In this document: positions 54,595 through 63,787 of the stretch, piece by piece
Numbering within the stretch: the first letter of the stretch is position 1
How the letters are laid out: each line of letters begins with the position of its first letter
Assembly: GCF_014197435.1 (NCBI RefSeq)
Contig: NZ_JACIFP010000001.1
Coordinates: forward strand, 3,286,001-3,350,000
Length of the DNA stretch: 64,000 nt
Reading direction: 5' to 3'
From: Gordonia humi
GTDB taxonomy: Bacteria > Actinomycetota > Actinomycetes > Mycobacteriales > Mycobacteriaceae
Program-made: the position numbers and the translations under genes
The notes under the pieces: model-generated
Told to the model about the DNA's origin: nothing
What the model saw: the letters and a program-made list of their open reading frames with translations, nothing else
The model's database searches: none

Positions 54595-55517
54595 CCGTCG
54601 CGCTCCACTCCCAGTCGAGCACGACGCTCGGCGGACCAGTCGGCCTCCCACAGCGGCTGCAGCATGTGCCAGTCGGCGGGCGCGGTGGCGATGTCCCGGG
54701 TGAACGCGTCGGCGAGGCGCTGCGCGGTGGGCGCGACGCCGCCGTCGGTGTCGATGACGGTCCCGCAGCTCAGTTGCGACGTCCCGACCCCGGTGTAGCT
54801 GTGGTGCACCGCGTGCAGCACGGCGCCGGTCTCGATGGCGAGTTTGGCCGATCCCGCCGGAATGCGGGTCTTCTCGCCGAACATGGTCACCGGGACACCG
54901 TGCGCGGACAGATCGCGATCGGCCATCAGGCACACCAGGCCCCCGGCGCGCAGCCGCTCGGCGAGCAGATCGAACGGGGGCTGTTCGCCGCCGGTCAGCG
55001 GAAAGACCTCGAAGCCGAGCGATTCGCGGTAGGCGACGAACTGGTCGAACAGCGATTCGGGTTCGAGTCGCTCGGCGACGGTCGCGAACTGGCCGTAGTG
55101 CTTGACCAGCCACACCCCTGCGATGTCCCAGTTGCCGGAGTGCGGCAGCGCCATGACGACACCGCGTCCGGAACGGATCGACGCGTCGATCGCCCGCCGG
55201 TCGTGGTCGGTCATCGACACGCTCGCCACGATGTCGTCGGGGTCGGTCGTCGGCAGTCGGAACGCCTCCCGCCAGTATCGGGCGTACGAGCGCATCGCCT
55301 CTTCGACGAGAGCGTCGGGCACGTCGGCCGCCGTCGGGGCGCCGATGACGCGCGCCAGGTTCTTCCGCAGTTGAACCGGTCCCCCGTTGCGCCGGCCCGC
55401 GAACGTTCCGGCGGCGTCGAACACACCGCGCGCGAGAGCCTCCGGGGAGTGCTTCACCGCGGCCCAGCCCGCGCGGTAGCCCAGATCCGACACGAGGTCC
55501 GTGAGTCCGCCCAGCAC
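54591..55517 (-). CDS. patA: PIM1 acyltransferase PatA
   Basis: Transfers a fatty acid (palmitate in mycobacteria) to the mannose of PIM1/PIM2. The 308-residue member of the lysophospholipid acyltransferase family has the HX4D motif PHSGNWD with His126 and Asp131, and Glu149 in AERLEPE contributes. There is no obvious transmembrane helix; the N-terminal region is amphipathic as in the known enzyme. GTG at 55517 lies four bases after the pgsA stop. Confidence 0.93.
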   Translation of the reverse strand: MLGGLTDLVSDLGYRAGWAAVKHSPEALARGVFDAAGTFAGRRNGGPVQLRKNLARVIGAPTAADVPDALVEEAMRSYARYWREAFRLPTTDPDDIVASVSMTDHDRRAIDASIRSGRGVVMALPHSGNWDIAGVWLVKHYGQFATVAERLEPESLFDQFVAYRESLGFEVFPLTGGEQPPFDLLAERLRAGGLVCLMADRDLSAHGVPVTMFGEKTRIPAGSAKLAIETGAVLHAVHHSYTGVGTSQLSCGTVIDTDGGVAPTAQRLADAFTRDIATAPADWHMLQPLWEADWSAERRARLGVERDG

Positions 55518-55521
55518 CGGG

Positions 55522-56193
55522 TCAGGCCTCCGGCTCGGCGTCGTCGGCGTCCTCGGCGGGTGCGGCCGAGGGGATCAGATCCCGGGCGCCCGGCGAGCAG
55601 TAGATCGACCACATGCGCTGAGCGACGGTGATCACGCTGAGCACCGCCAGAATCCACATGGCGACGTGGATCGCCCAGCCCCAGTGCAGTCCCGGGAAGT
55701 CGGTGAACCCCGCGCCCACGAGGACGATGATCAGCCGGTCCGGGCGTTCGATGAGCCCGCCGTCGCCGTTGAGGCCCGCGGCCTCGGCGCGCGCTTTCGC
55801 ATAGGAGATGACCTGCGAGGTCACCAGGCAGATCAGCGTCGCGATCAGCAGGAGTCGGTGCGGCTCCTGGACGGCCGCCCACCAGGCGAGGCCGCCGAAG
55901 ATCGCACCGTCGGCGATGCGGTCGCAGGTCGCGTCGAGCACCGAACCGAAACGGGTGCCGCCGCCGCGCGCCCGGGCCATCGCACCGTCGAGCATGTCGA
56001 ACATGACGAACGCCCACGTCACGAGCGCGCCGGCGAACAGGTGGCCCTGGGAGAACAGCCAGATCGACGCGGCGACGGTGATCACCGTGCCGACGATCGT
56101 CATGATGTCCGGCGTCAGTCCGGTGCGGATGAGTGCGCGACCGATCGGCAGCGTCACCTTCGACACCGACGCGCGACCCTTGATGCTAAGCAC
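55522..56193 (-). CDS. pgsA: Phosphatidylinositol phosphate synthase
   Basis: Forms phosphatidylinositol phosphate from CDP-diacylglycerol and inositol 1-phosphate. The 223-residue protein has six membrane helices and the complete CDP-alcohol phosphotransferase motif, with Asp66, Asp69-Gly70, Ala73-Arg74, Gly83, Asp87 and Asp91. The GTG at 56193 starts within the last eight bases of the HIT gene. Position between the HIT protein and patA identifies it as the PI-specific member rather than PgsA2. Confidence 0.95.
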   Translation of the reverse strand: MLSIKGRASVSKVTLPIGRALIRTGLTPDIMTIVGTVITVAASIWLFSQGHLFAGALVTWAFVMFDMLDGAMARARGGGTRFGSVLDATCDRIADGAIFGGLAWWAAVQEPHRLLLIATLICLVTSQVISYAKARAEAAGLNGDGGLIERPDRLIIVLVGAGFTDFPGLHWGWAIHVAMWILAVLSVITVAQRMWSIYCSPGARDLIPSAAPAEDADDAEPEA

Positions 56194-56743
56194 GTGCTGG
56201 TCCCCCGAGGTCCGTCCACGCCCGCGCGAGCAGCGCGCGCGTGTCTTGAAGCAGTTGCGGCATCACCTTGGTGTCGCCGACGACGGTGATGAAGTTCGCG
56301 TCGCCCGTCCATCGTGGCACGACATGCTGGTGCAGGTGTTCCGACAGCGAGCCGCCCGCCGCCGCACCGAGGTTGAGCCCGACGTTGAACGCGTTCGGGT
56401 TCGACACCGACTTGATCACCCGGATCAGATGCTGGGTGAACGCCATCAGCTCCCGCGACTCGTCGACGGTGAGCTCCTCCAGGTCGGCGACCTGACGGTA
56501 CGGCACGATCATGGTGTGGCCGGGGTTGTAGGGGTACAGGTTGAGCACGGCGTAGACCCACTCGCCGCGAGCCACGATGAGCCCCTCCTCGTCGGTCATC
56601 CGCGGGATGTCGAGGAACGGGTGCCCGGTGAGTTCACCGCCGTCGGACGCCCTCTTCGGCGCCTCCGCGGTGATGTAGCTCATCCGATGCGGGGTCCAGA
56701 GGCGTTCGAGCGCCTTGCGCGCCGATCCCTCGGGCGCGGTCAT
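56186..56743 (-). CDS. HIT-family nucleotide hydrolase/phosphorylase-like protein
   Basis: A 185-residue histidine-triad protein. The triad HLHQHVV has His at about 136, 138 and 140, following [17 protein letters not shown], and the upstream [10 protein letters not shown] segment matches Ap4A phosphorylase-like actinobacterial HIT proteins (Rv2613c-like). ATG at 56743 overlaps thrS's stop (ATGA). It may clear dinucleoside polyphosphates made by the neighbouring synthetase; that is inference. Confidence 0.9.
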   Translation of the reverse strand: MTAPEGSARKALERLWTPHRMSYITAEAPKRASDGGELTGHPFLDIPRMTDEEGLIVARGEWVYAVLNLYPYNPGHTMIVPYRQVADLEELTVDESRELMAFTQHLIRVIKSVSNPNAFNVGLNLGAAAGGSLSEHLHQHVVPRWTGDANFITVVGDTKVMPQLLQDTRALLARAWTDLGGPARA

Positions 56744-58842
56744 CGGCGTTTCCTCACCAGCTCGACGAACTCGCGCACGGTGTCGGCGGTCGGCGAGTCG
56801 TTGCGCCGCGACTCCTCCCACTCGTCGATCGCGACGACGGCGTCGTCGACGTCGACCCCGTTGAGCTGAGTGCCGTCGCGGAACCGGAAGCTGACCGCGT
56901 TCGCTTCGACGTCGCGTTCGCCCGCGAGCAGCATGAACGGGACCTTCGCGGTGGTGTGGGTGCGGATCTTCTTCTGCATCCGATCGTCGGAGTGATCGAC
57001 CTCGGCGCGGACTCGACGGCTCTTGAGGCGGTTGATCGTCGTCTGCAGATGACCCGCGAACGTGTCGGCGACCGGGATGCCGACCACCTGGACCGGCGAG
57101 AGCCAGACCGGGAAGGCGCCGGCGTAGTGCTCGGTGAGGACGCCGAAGAATCGCTCGATGGAACCGAAGAGCGCGCGGTGAATCATCACCGGACGCTTCT
57201 TGGTGCCGTCCGACGCCGTGTACTCGAGTTCGAACAGCTCCGGCTCGAAGAAGTCGAGTTGCAGCGTCGACATCTGCCAGGTGCGACCGAGCGCGTCTTT
57301 GACCTGCACCGAGATCTTGGGACCGTAGAACGCGGCGCCTTCAGGATCCGGCACCAGCTCCAGACCGGATGCCTCGCCGACCTGGCGCAGGGTGTCGGTC
57401 GCCTCGGCCCACACCTCGTCCGACCCGACTGACTTCTTCGGGTCCTGCGTGGACAACTCCAGGTAGTAGTCGTCCAGGCCGTAGTCCTTGAGTAACTGGA
57501 GCACGAAGTTCAGCGTGGTGGTCAGCTCTTCGACCACCTGCTCCTGCGTGCAGTAGATGTGCGCATCGTCCTGGGTGAAGCCGCGTGCGCGAGTCAGTCC
57601 GTGGACGACCCCGGACTTCTCGTATCGGTACACCGAGCCGAACTCGAAGAGCCGCAACGGAAGCTCCCGGTACGAACGGCCGCGCGAGCGGTAGATCAGA
57701 TTGTGCATCGGGCAGTTCATCGGCTTGACGTAGTAGTCCTGGCCGGGCTTGCGAACTGTTCCGTCCTCGTTGTACTCGGCGTCGAGCTTCATCGGCGGGA
57801 ACATGCCGTCGGCGTACCAGTCGAGGTGCTTGGAGACCTCGAACAGATGGCCCTTGGTGACGTGCGGGGTGTTGACGAACTCGTATCCGGCGGCGGCGTG
57901 CTGCTCGCGCGAGTAGTCCTCCATCTCCTTGCGGATGATGCCGCCCTTGGGGTGGAACACCGGCAGACCCGAGCCGAGTTCGTCGGGGAAGCTGAACAGG
58001 TCCAGCTCGCTGCCCAGGCGACGGTGATCGCGCTTCTCGGCCTCGGCGAGACGGTCGAGGTAGAGGTCCATCGCCTCGGTCGACTCCCACGCGGTGCCGT
58101 ACACGCGCTGCAGATCGGCCAGGCTCTGGTCGCCGCGCCAGTACGCGGCCGAACTGCGGGTCAGTTTGAACGCCGCGATGTACTTGGTGGTCGGCACGTG
58201 CGGGCCGCGGCACAGATCGCCCCACACGCGGTCGCCGGTGCGCGGGTTCAGGTTGTCGTAGGCGGTGAGCTCGGCGCCGCCGACCTCCATGATCTCGTCG
58301 TCGTCGGCGGCGCCCTTGTCGTCGATCAGTTCCAGTTTGAACGGTTCGTCGGCGAGTTCGGCGCGCGCGGCGTCCTTCGACTCGTAGACGCGGCGCGAGA
58401 AGCGCTGCCCCGACTTGATGATCTTCTTCATCGACTTCTCGAGGGCCTTCAGATCCTCGGGGGTGAACGGCTCGTCCACCTGGAAGTCGTAGTAGAAGCC
58501 GTCGGTGATCGGCGGTCCGATGCCGAGGTTCGCCTTCGGATTGAGCTCCTGCACGGCCTGTGCCAGGACGTGCGCGGCCGAGTGACGGATCACCGAGCGG
58601 CCGTCGTCGGAGTCGGCGGTGACGGGTTCGACGTAGGCGTCCTCGTCCGGCGCCCACGACAGGTCGCGGAGGGTGCCGTCGGCCTCGCGGACCACGACGA
58701 CGGCCTGCGGCCCCTTGTTCGGCAGTTCCACGCCCTCGGGCAGCTCAGTGTCCCGCATGGCTGCCCCCGCAGTAGTGCCCGCCGGAACCCGCACGGTCTC
58801 GGGAAGGCGAACTCGTTGGGCGGACGCGACGTTGTCGGGCAC
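56740..58842 (-). CDS. thrS: Threonyl-tRNA synthetase
   Basis: Charges tRNA-Thr. The protein has 700 residues with an N-terminal TGS domain, the editing domain with [11 protein letters not shown], the class II core with zinc-binding Cys in [12 protein letters not shown] and motif 2 [16 protein letters not shown], and the C-terminal anticodon domain ([14 protein letters not shown]). GTG at 58842 with AGGAG upstream is the start. It is the promoter-proximal gene of thrS-HIT-pgsA-patA-pimA. No T-box leader is visible. Confidence 0.97.
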   Translation of the reverse strand: MPDNVASAQRVRLPETVRVPAGTTAGAAMRDTELPEGVELPNKGPQAVVVVREADGTLRDLSWAPDEDAYVEPVTADSDDGRSVIRHSAAHVLAQAVQELNPKANLGIGPPITDGFYYDFQVDEPFTPEDLKALEKSMKKIIKSGQRFSRRVYESKDAARAELADEPFKLELIDDKGAADDDEIMEVGGAELTAYDNLNPRTGDRVWGDLCRGPHVPTTKYIAAFKLTRSSAAYWRGDQSLADLQRVYGTAWESTEAMDLYLDRLAEAEKRDHRRLGSELDLFSFPDELGSGLPVFHPKGGIIRKEMEDYSREQHAAAGYEFVNTPHVTKGHLFEVSKHLDWYADGMFPPMKLDAEYNEDGTVRKPGQDYYVKPMNCPMHNLIYRSRGRSYRELPLRLFEFGSVYRYEKSGVVHGLTRARGFTQDDAHIYCTQEQVVEELTTTLNFVLQLLKDYGLDDYYLELSTQDPKKSVGSDEVWAEATDTLRQVGEASGLELVPDPEGAAFYGPKISVQVKDALGRTWQMSTLQLDFFEPELFELEYTASDGTKKRPVMIHRALFGSIERFFGVLTEHYAGAFPVWLSPVQVVGIPVADTFAGHLQTTINRLKSRRVRAEVDHSDDRMQKKIRTHTTAKVPFMLLAGERDVEANAVSFRFRDGTQLNGVDVDDAVVAIDEWEESRRNDSPTADTVREFVELVRKRR

Positions 58843-58912
58843 TAGCTGACTCCTGTGTTTCTCGTGTCTGACGACAGGGAACTGTCGAGCCTGATGGTAT
58901 CGGTTCACCGCG

Positions 58913-58958
58913 GACGACGACGGACCGCGTCCGTCAGCGGGCGCGGTCCGTCGTCGTC
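58913..58958 (-). terminator. Strong 17-base-stem hairpin after the acyl-CoA dehydrogenase
   Basis: Perfect 17-base inverted repeat (58913-58929 and 58942-58958) with a 12-base loop, starting six bases after the dehydrogenase stop at 58965. The arms include CGGACCGCG. No U-tract. It is the strongest stem in the window and ends the dehydrogenase operon before thrS. Confidence 0.8.
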
Positions 58959-58964
58959 GTACGG

Positions 58965-60086
58965 TCAGGGCGTGGTGAGTGCCGCGTACCTGGCCAGGTG
59001 ACGGTCGGTGGTGCCGTACTCGTACTGCAGAGCCGACAGCCGCTTGAAGTAGTGGCCGATGGCCAGTTCTTCGGTCATGCCCATCCCGCCGTGCAGCTGC
59101 ACCGCGTTCTGGCCGACGAACCGCGCGGCACGGCCGATCGTGACCTTGGCCGCGGAGACCGCACGGGCGCGCTCGTCGGGTGCCGCGTCGAGTTTGATCG
59201 TCGCGAGAAGTGCTGCGGCAGATGCCTGTTCGACCTCGATGAGCATGTCGACCATGCGGTGGCTCAGCACCTGAAAGCTGCTCAGCGGGACACCGAACTG
59301 CTGCCGCTGCTTGCTGTACTCGACGGTGTCGTCGAGCACCTTGCGCATGGCGCCGACGGCTTCGGCGCAGATCGCGGCCACGCCGGCGTCGACGGCGCGG
59401 TGCAGCACCGCGAGCGCGTCGTCGCCGGTCGCCAGGAGCGCGTCGGCGGGGATCCGCCAGCCGCTCAGCTCGAGGTCGGCGGCTTGACGGTCGTCGACGG
59501 TGCGGATCGCGTGGGCGGTGACACCGGCGGCGTCGGCGTCGTATCCGGCGACGAACAGGCCGACACCGTCGTCGGTCTGCGCGGTGACGAGCAGATGGGT
59601 GGCCAGCGGTGCGTCGACGACGAGCGCCTTGAACCCGTCGAGGACCCACGCGTCGCCGTCGCGCCGCGCGGTGGTCGTGACGGTGCCGAGGTCGTCCGAC
59701 GAGTCCTCGGCGGCGGCGAACGCGACGATCGCGTCACCCTCGGCGATCTTCTCGGCGACGCCGCGCGCCGCCGGGGAGTCGATGCGCGCGAGGAGCCCGC
59801 CCGCGACCACGACGGTGTTCACGTACGGTTCGACGACGAGTGCGTGCCCGAGCGCCTCGGCGATCACCATGGTCTCGGCGGGGCCGCCGCCCATGCCGCC
59901 GACCGATTCGGGAAGGGTGGCGCCGAGGATGCCCAGCTCGTCGGCGAACGCCCGCCAGATCTCCGGCTGCCATCCGGCACCGGTCTTGACGGCCTTGCGC
60001 GACGACTCGAGGTCGTAGCGTGCGGCCAGGAAGTGCGTGAGTCCGTCGCGCAGCAGCTGCTGCTCGGCGGTGAGATCGAAGTCCAT
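58965..60086 (-). CDS. Acyl-CoA dehydrogenase, non-catalytic-type partner subunit
   Basis: A 373-residue acyl-CoA dehydrogenase that lacks the catalytic Glu at the usual C-terminal place ([16 protein letters not shown]). FAD-interacting segments remain ([39 protein letters not shown]). In Mycobacteriales such genes lie beside a complete partner, and the two form an alpha2beta2 enzyme sharing the FAD site, as for FadE pairs of steroid side-chain breakdown. The ATG at 60086 follows the partner's stop by five bases, which supports this. Confidence 0.85.
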   Translation of the reverse strand: MDFDLTAEQQLLRDGLTHFLAARYDLESSRKAVKTGAGWQPEIWRAFADELGILGATLPESVGGMGGGPAETMVIAEALGHALVVEPYVNTVVVAGGLLARIDSPAARGVAEKIAEGDAIVAFAAAEDSSDDLGTVTTTARRDGDAWVLDGFKALVVDAPLATHLLVTAQTDDGVGLFVAGYDADAAGVTAHAIRTVDDRQAADLELSGWRIPADALLATGDDALAVLHRAVDAGVAAICAEAVGAMRKVLDDTVEYSKQRQQFGVPLSSFQVLSHRMVDMLIEVEQASAAALLATIKLDAAPDERARAVSAAKVTIGRAARFVGQNAVQLHGGMGMTEELAIGHYFKRLSALQYEYGTTDRHLARYAALTTP

Positions 60087-60091
60087 GTGTG

Positions 60092-61324
60092 TCAGAGCCC
60101 CAAAGCTGCTTTAGCGAGAATGTTCCGTTGGATTTCATTGCTGCCCGCGTAGATGGATCCGGCGCGGTCGTTGAAGTACCGCAGGGGCGCCACCGCCTGC
60201 CACGGCTGTCCGCCCGCATAGCCGTCGGCGGGCGGCGTGTACTCGGCGATCGGCCCGCCGGGTGCGGTCACATGCGGCTGGTAGGCGCGGCCGTATCGCC
60301 CGGCGGCCTCCATCGCCAGTTCGGTGATCGTCTGACTCAGCTCGGTGGAGATCACCTTGCCCATCGACGAGGCCGGTCCCGGGTTCTTACCCGCCGCGAC
60401 GGTCGCCAGCACCCGGTATTCGAGGATCTCGAGGACCTCCGTGCGGATGCGCGCATCGGCGAGTTTGGCGGCGAAGTACGGGTCGTCGAGGAGACGTCCG
60501 CCACCGGGAAGCGTTCGGTCCGCGGCGTCGGACGTCAGATTCTCGAGCATCACCTGGAGCGCGGGCGCCGCGGCGCCGCCTCCGCGCTCGAACTCCAGCA
60601 GGTACTTGGCGACGGTCCAGCCGTCGTCGATCACGCCGAGCACCCCCGACTTCGGCACCCGGACCTGGTCGAAGAACACCTGGTTCTGCACCTCCTCGCC
60701 CGAGGTCATCACCAGGGGCCGGATCTCGATGCCCGGCAGGGTCATGTCGATGAGGATGAACGTGATGCCCTGCTGCTTGCGCTCGGAGCGCGAGGTCCGC
60801 ACGAGGGCGAACATCCAGTTGGCCTCGGTGGCGTGCGTCGTCCAGATCTTGCTGCCGGTCAGGACGAGATGGTCGCCGTCGTCGACGGCCGCCATGGTCA
60901 GCGATGCGAGGTCCGACCCGGCCTCGGGTTCGGAGTACCCCTGGCAGAAGAAGACCTCGCCGGTGAGGATCCCCGGCAGGAAGTAGTCCTTCTGTTCGTC
61001 GCTGCCGAACTTCATGATCGCGTGCGAGACCATGCGTATGCCCATCGGGGAGAGCGCCGGCGCCCCGGCGAGAGTCATCTCGCGGCTGAAGATGTAATGC
61101 TGGGTCAGGCTCCAGTCGCACCCGCCGTAGCGCACCGGCCACGCCGGTGCCGCCCACCCGCGTTCGTGCAGGATGCCCCGCCACGCCATCGACGCCTCAT
61201 GGTCGGAGTAGACGCTGGTCATCAAGCGTCCGGCATGCGCCAGGTCGGGTGTCAACTTCTCCTCGAGAAAGGCCCGGACCTCGTCGCGAAACGCGATGTC
61301 CGCCGGGGACCACTCCACATCCAT
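60092..61324 (-). CDS. Acyl-CoA dehydrogenase, catalytic-type subunit
   Basis: A 410-residue acyl-CoA dehydrogenase. GYSEPEAGSDLASL (129-142) and WTTHATEANW mark the core. The usual Glu near the C-terminus is replaced (IYAGSNEIQRNIL), and the base is probably Glu246 in LEFERGGG, the isovaleryl-CoA/ChsE4-type position. It is translated with the partner just downstream. GGAGGAAGGGAAG precedes the ATG at 61324. Substrate is likely a branched or ring-bearing CoA ester rather than a plain fatty acid; which one is not readable. Confidence 0.87.
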   Translation of the reverse strand: MDVEWSPADIAFRDEVRAFLEEKLTPDLAHAGRLMTSVYSDHEASMAWRGILHERGWAAPAWPVRYGGCDWSLTQHYIFSREMTLAGAPALSPMGIRMVSHAIMKFGSDEQKDYFLPGILTGEVFFCQGYSEPEAGSDLASLTMAAVDDGDHLVLTGSKIWTTHATEANWMFALVRTSRSERKQQGITFILIDMTLPGIEIRPLVMTSGEEVQNQVFFDQVRVPKSGVLGVIDDGWTVAKYLLEFERGGGAAAPALQVMLENLTSDAADRTLPGGGRLLDDPYFAAKLADARIRTEVLEILEYRVLATVAAGKNPGPASSMGKVISTELSQTITELAMEAAGRYGRAYQPHVTAPGGPIAEYTPPADGYAGGQPWQAVAPLRYFNDRAGSIYAGSNEIQRNILAKAALGL

Positions 61325-61360
61325 GTGCTTCCCTTCCTCCGACTCACCGTCGAAGATTCT

Positions 61361-61376
61361 GATAACAACCGTTCTC
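61361..61376. promoter_or_regulatory. Operator-like palindrome before the dehydrogenase pair
   Basis: GATAACAACCGTTCTC reads GA-n-AAC-n4-GTT-n-TC, an imperfect TetR-type palindrome 37 bases before the ATG at 61324. A TTGACA (minus strand, 61410-61405) lies upstream, without a clear -10. It does not fit the KstR spacing. Confidence 0.4.
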
Positions 61377-61417
61377 GGATATGAAACGCAGGGGCGGGAG
61401 GCAATGTCAAGACGACA

Positions 61418-62737
61418 TCACGCCGCCTCGGTCGACGTGTCGTGAACCACACCGGGACGGGCGCGACGGCGCGCCCAGACGAGCGTCACCGCGATGGTTC
61501 CGAGTAGAAGCAGCGGATAGGCGCCGCCGGCGATCAACTGCAGCGGCAGGTGCCAGCCGACGGTCTCGGATCCGTAGAACCCGCGGAACACGCCGAAGAC
61601 GCGGCCGTCGATCGTCTTGCCCGCGGATCCGATGATCGGCAGCACCGCCGACTGCGAGTAGGTGAACGTCAGCGCGATGATCGCCGCGGGGGCGAGCCAC
61701 CACAGCCAGGTGAGCGGCTCGCGCCTGCGCGTCGTATCCACCGCGTGGACGACGCTGATCAGCAGCAGCGGCAGCACCCACACCCAGTGGTGGCCCCACG
61801 AGAACGGTCCGACCGCGCACGAGGTCATGCCGGTGATCGAGACGGCGAGCAGACCGGCACCGGTCCGATAGGCGGCGTGCGCCGCCCACAGTCCGAGTAT
61901 CCCGACGATAAGACCGATCGGCAGCCACAGCCACGACGGCGGGTGCGCGACGTCGAACGTCGCCAGCCGCGCGAAGTAGCCGCGGAAGGTCTGATTCGCG
62001 GGCGCGTCCAGTCTGCCGATCCGACCGGTCTGGGTCAGCTGTTCGGTCCAGAACCGGCGTCCTTCGCCTCCGAGCAGTGCGATTCCCAGGACGATGGTCG
62101 CGGCGAAGGTGATCACCGCGACCGCCGCCGCCCGGAATCGCCGGGTGGTGATCAGATGTGCGACGTAGAAGATCGGGGTCAGTTTGACCCCTGCCGCGAG
62201 TCCGACGCCGATCCCCCTCAACGTGCTGTTGCGCCGCACCAGATCGGCGACGACGATCAACGCGAGCACGATGTTGATCTGTCCGTTCCACAACGTGGTG
62301 TGGATCGGTTCGAGGACGGTGGAGGCGATCGTGACCAGGACGGTGAACACGACCAGTCGCAGATCGATCCGGAACGCCAGCCCGCGCATGCAGACCAGGA
62401 CCAACAGGAACAGGCAGACGACGTTGCCGATGTTCCACAGCGTCATCGCGGTGTGCACGCTGAAACCGGCGAGCGGGAACATGAGGAGCGCCGCGAACGG
62501 CGGATAGGTGAACTGCCACACCCGGTAGACCGGCTTGTCGTACAGCGGCATGTGGTCCCACACCGCGACGGCGCCGCCGCGGTACACCCGGGTGTCGATG
62601 CCGTTGTGGAACAGTCCGTAGACCGGGTCCGTGTACGGCACCGCCCAGATGTGCCACGCGATGACGAGCGCTGCCGCGCACGCCGCAAGAACGATCATCG
62701 TCGGGGTCGTCGATCTGGTCGACGAGCGGTCACTCAC
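61418..62737 (-). CDS. GT87 (GT-C) polyprenol-phosphate-mannose mannosyltransferase
   Basis: A 439-residue polytopic protein with 10 to 11 hydrophobic helices, resembling the actinobacterial PimE/GT87 mannosyltransferases that use decaprenyl-phosphate-mannose on the outer face. The first extracytoplasmic loop carries the GT-C catalytic acid, Asp48 in NGIDTRVYRGGA, followed by DKPVYRVWQFTYPPFAALL. It may extend PIM, LM or a related glycan. It lies 94 bases upstream of the dehydrogenase pair on the same strand; the shared hairpin downstream may serve both. Which acceptor it uses is not known. The GTG at 62737 starts SDRSSTRST. Confidence 0.85.
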   Translation of the reverse strand: MSDRSSTRSTTPTMIVLAACAAALVIAWHIWAVPYTDPVYGLFHNGIDTRVYRGGAVAVWDHMPLYDKPVYRVWQFTYPPFAALLMFPLAGFSVHTAMTLWNIGNVVCLFLLVLVCMRGLAFRIDLRLVVFTVLVTIASTVLEPIHTTLWNGQINIVLALIVVADLVRRNSTLRGIGVGLAAGVKLTPIFYVAHLITTRRFRAAAVAVITFAATIVLGIALLGGEGRRFWTEQLTQTGRIGRLDAPANQTFRGYFARLATFDVAHPPSWLWLPIGLIVGILGLWAAHAAYRTGAGLLAVSITGMTSCAVGPFSWGHHWVWVLPLLLISVVHAVDTTRRREPLTWLWWLAPAAIIALTFTYSQSAVLPIIGSAGKTIDGRVFGVFRGFYGSETVGWHLPLQLIAGGAYPLLLLGTIAVTLVWARRRARPGVVHDTSTEAA

Positions 62738-62980
62738 TCACAGATGATACGTCCGCCGAGTGGTGTGGGGCGCGCCCGACACGTCGGTGCCCGAAGCATC
62801 CGATCTACCGGGTTGATCCTGGTGACGGGCGATTCTCCGGATTCTTCCGGTCGGGCGCGAGCGTACCCGCGCCGGGCCGAGCACCGGGTGTCCGGCAGCT
62901 GTGGATCAGGACGTCGACACGCCCCGGTCGGCGGACTCGGGCGCCGCGTCCGACGCGCGTCCGGTGGCGTCGACGCGGGC

Positions 62981-63721
62981 TCAGGCGAGACCGCCGTTCG
63001 CGAAGAGCGTCTGGCCGTTGATCCAGCGCGCCGGACCCGCGAGGAACGCGGCGACCTCGGCGATGTCCTCCGGGGCGCCGAGCCGGCCGAGCGGTGCGGC
63101 GTTCGCCAGGGCGGCGACGGCCTCATCGCTCTTGCCGTCGAGGAACAGCGGCGTCGCGGTGGGGCCGGGGGCGACCGCGTTGACGGTGATGTCGCGGCCG
63201 CGGAGTTCGCGGGCCAGGATCATCGTCATGCCCTCGACGGCCGATTTGCCTGCGACGTACGGACCGTAGGTCGGGAACTGGGTGCGCGTCACCGTGGTCG
63301 AGAAGTTGATGATCGCTCCCCCGCCGCGGACGCGACGTGCCGCCTGCTGTGAGACGACGAAGGTGCCGCGGACATTGGTGCGCATGAGGCGATCGAAGTC
63401 GTCGAGACCGAAGTCGGCGATCGGTCCGAGGATCATCACTCCGGCCGTGTTGACGACGACGTCGACGCCGCCGAACTCGGTCTCGACCCGGTCGAAGGCC
63501 GCCTCCATCGCGATCTCGTCGGCGACATCGCCGCCGACGGCGATCGCCCGACCACCCGCCGCTCGCGCATCGGCGACGATCGTGTCGGCCCGGGCCTGGT
63601 TGCCCGCGTAGTGAACGGCGACGGCGAATCCGTCGGCGATCAGCTTCTCGACGACGGCCTTGCCGATCCCGCCCGAGCCGCCGGTGACGAGTGCGACACG
63701 CGTGTTCTGTGTGGTGCTCAT
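62981..63721 (-). CDS. Short-chain dehydrogenase/reductase
   Basis: A 246-residue classical SDR. Cofactor motif TGGSGGIG is at 13-20, NTAG at about 91-94, Ser in INFSTTVTRTQFP, and the catalytic pair Tyr-x3-Lys in YGPYVAGKSA. NAVAPGPTATPL follows, and the C-terminus ends WINGQTLFANGGLA. ATG at 63721 is preferred over an in-frame upstream one because AAGGAG lies eight bases before it. Similar to the 3-ketoacyl-ACP-reductase-like SDRs often controlled by an adjacent regulator; the incomplete gene upstream could be that regulator. Confidence 0.88.
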   Translation of the reverse strand: MSTTQNTRVALVTGGSGGIGKAVVEKLIADGFAVAVHYAGNQARADTIVADARAAGGRAIAVGGDVADEIAMEAAFDRVETEFGGVDVVVNTAGVMILGPIADFGLDDFDRLMRTNVRGTFVVSQQAARRVRGGGAIINFSTTVTRTQFPTYGPYVAGKSAVEGMTMILARELRGRDITVNAVAPGPTATPLFLDGKSDEAVAALANAAPLGRLGAPEDIAEVAAFLAGPARWINGQTLFANGGLA

Positions 63722-63787
63722 GATCGTCTCTCCTTGGATCATTGTGTCGTGCTGTTGGATTCCCGCCGGCCGAGCGGCGTCGGGACC

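Noticed and set aside
58843-58912. T-box riboswitch before thrS
   Set aside because: The gap contains no specifier stem or T-box sequence and is too short.
56740-59649. thrS frame open to 59649
   Set aside because: The part upstream of 58842 overlaps the acyl-CoA dehydrogenase gene and the strong hairpin; AGGAG before GTG 58842 fixes the start.
61361-61376. KstR operator before the dehydrogenase pair
   Set aside because: The half-sites AAC and GTT are four bases apart; the KstR pattern needs two. Kept only as a generic TetR-type palindrome.
62738-62980. Small genes in the 243-base gap before the SDR
   Set aside because: Open frames here are short, lack ribosome sites, and encode Arg/Ser/Pro-rich low-complexity sequence. 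I see no gene in it.
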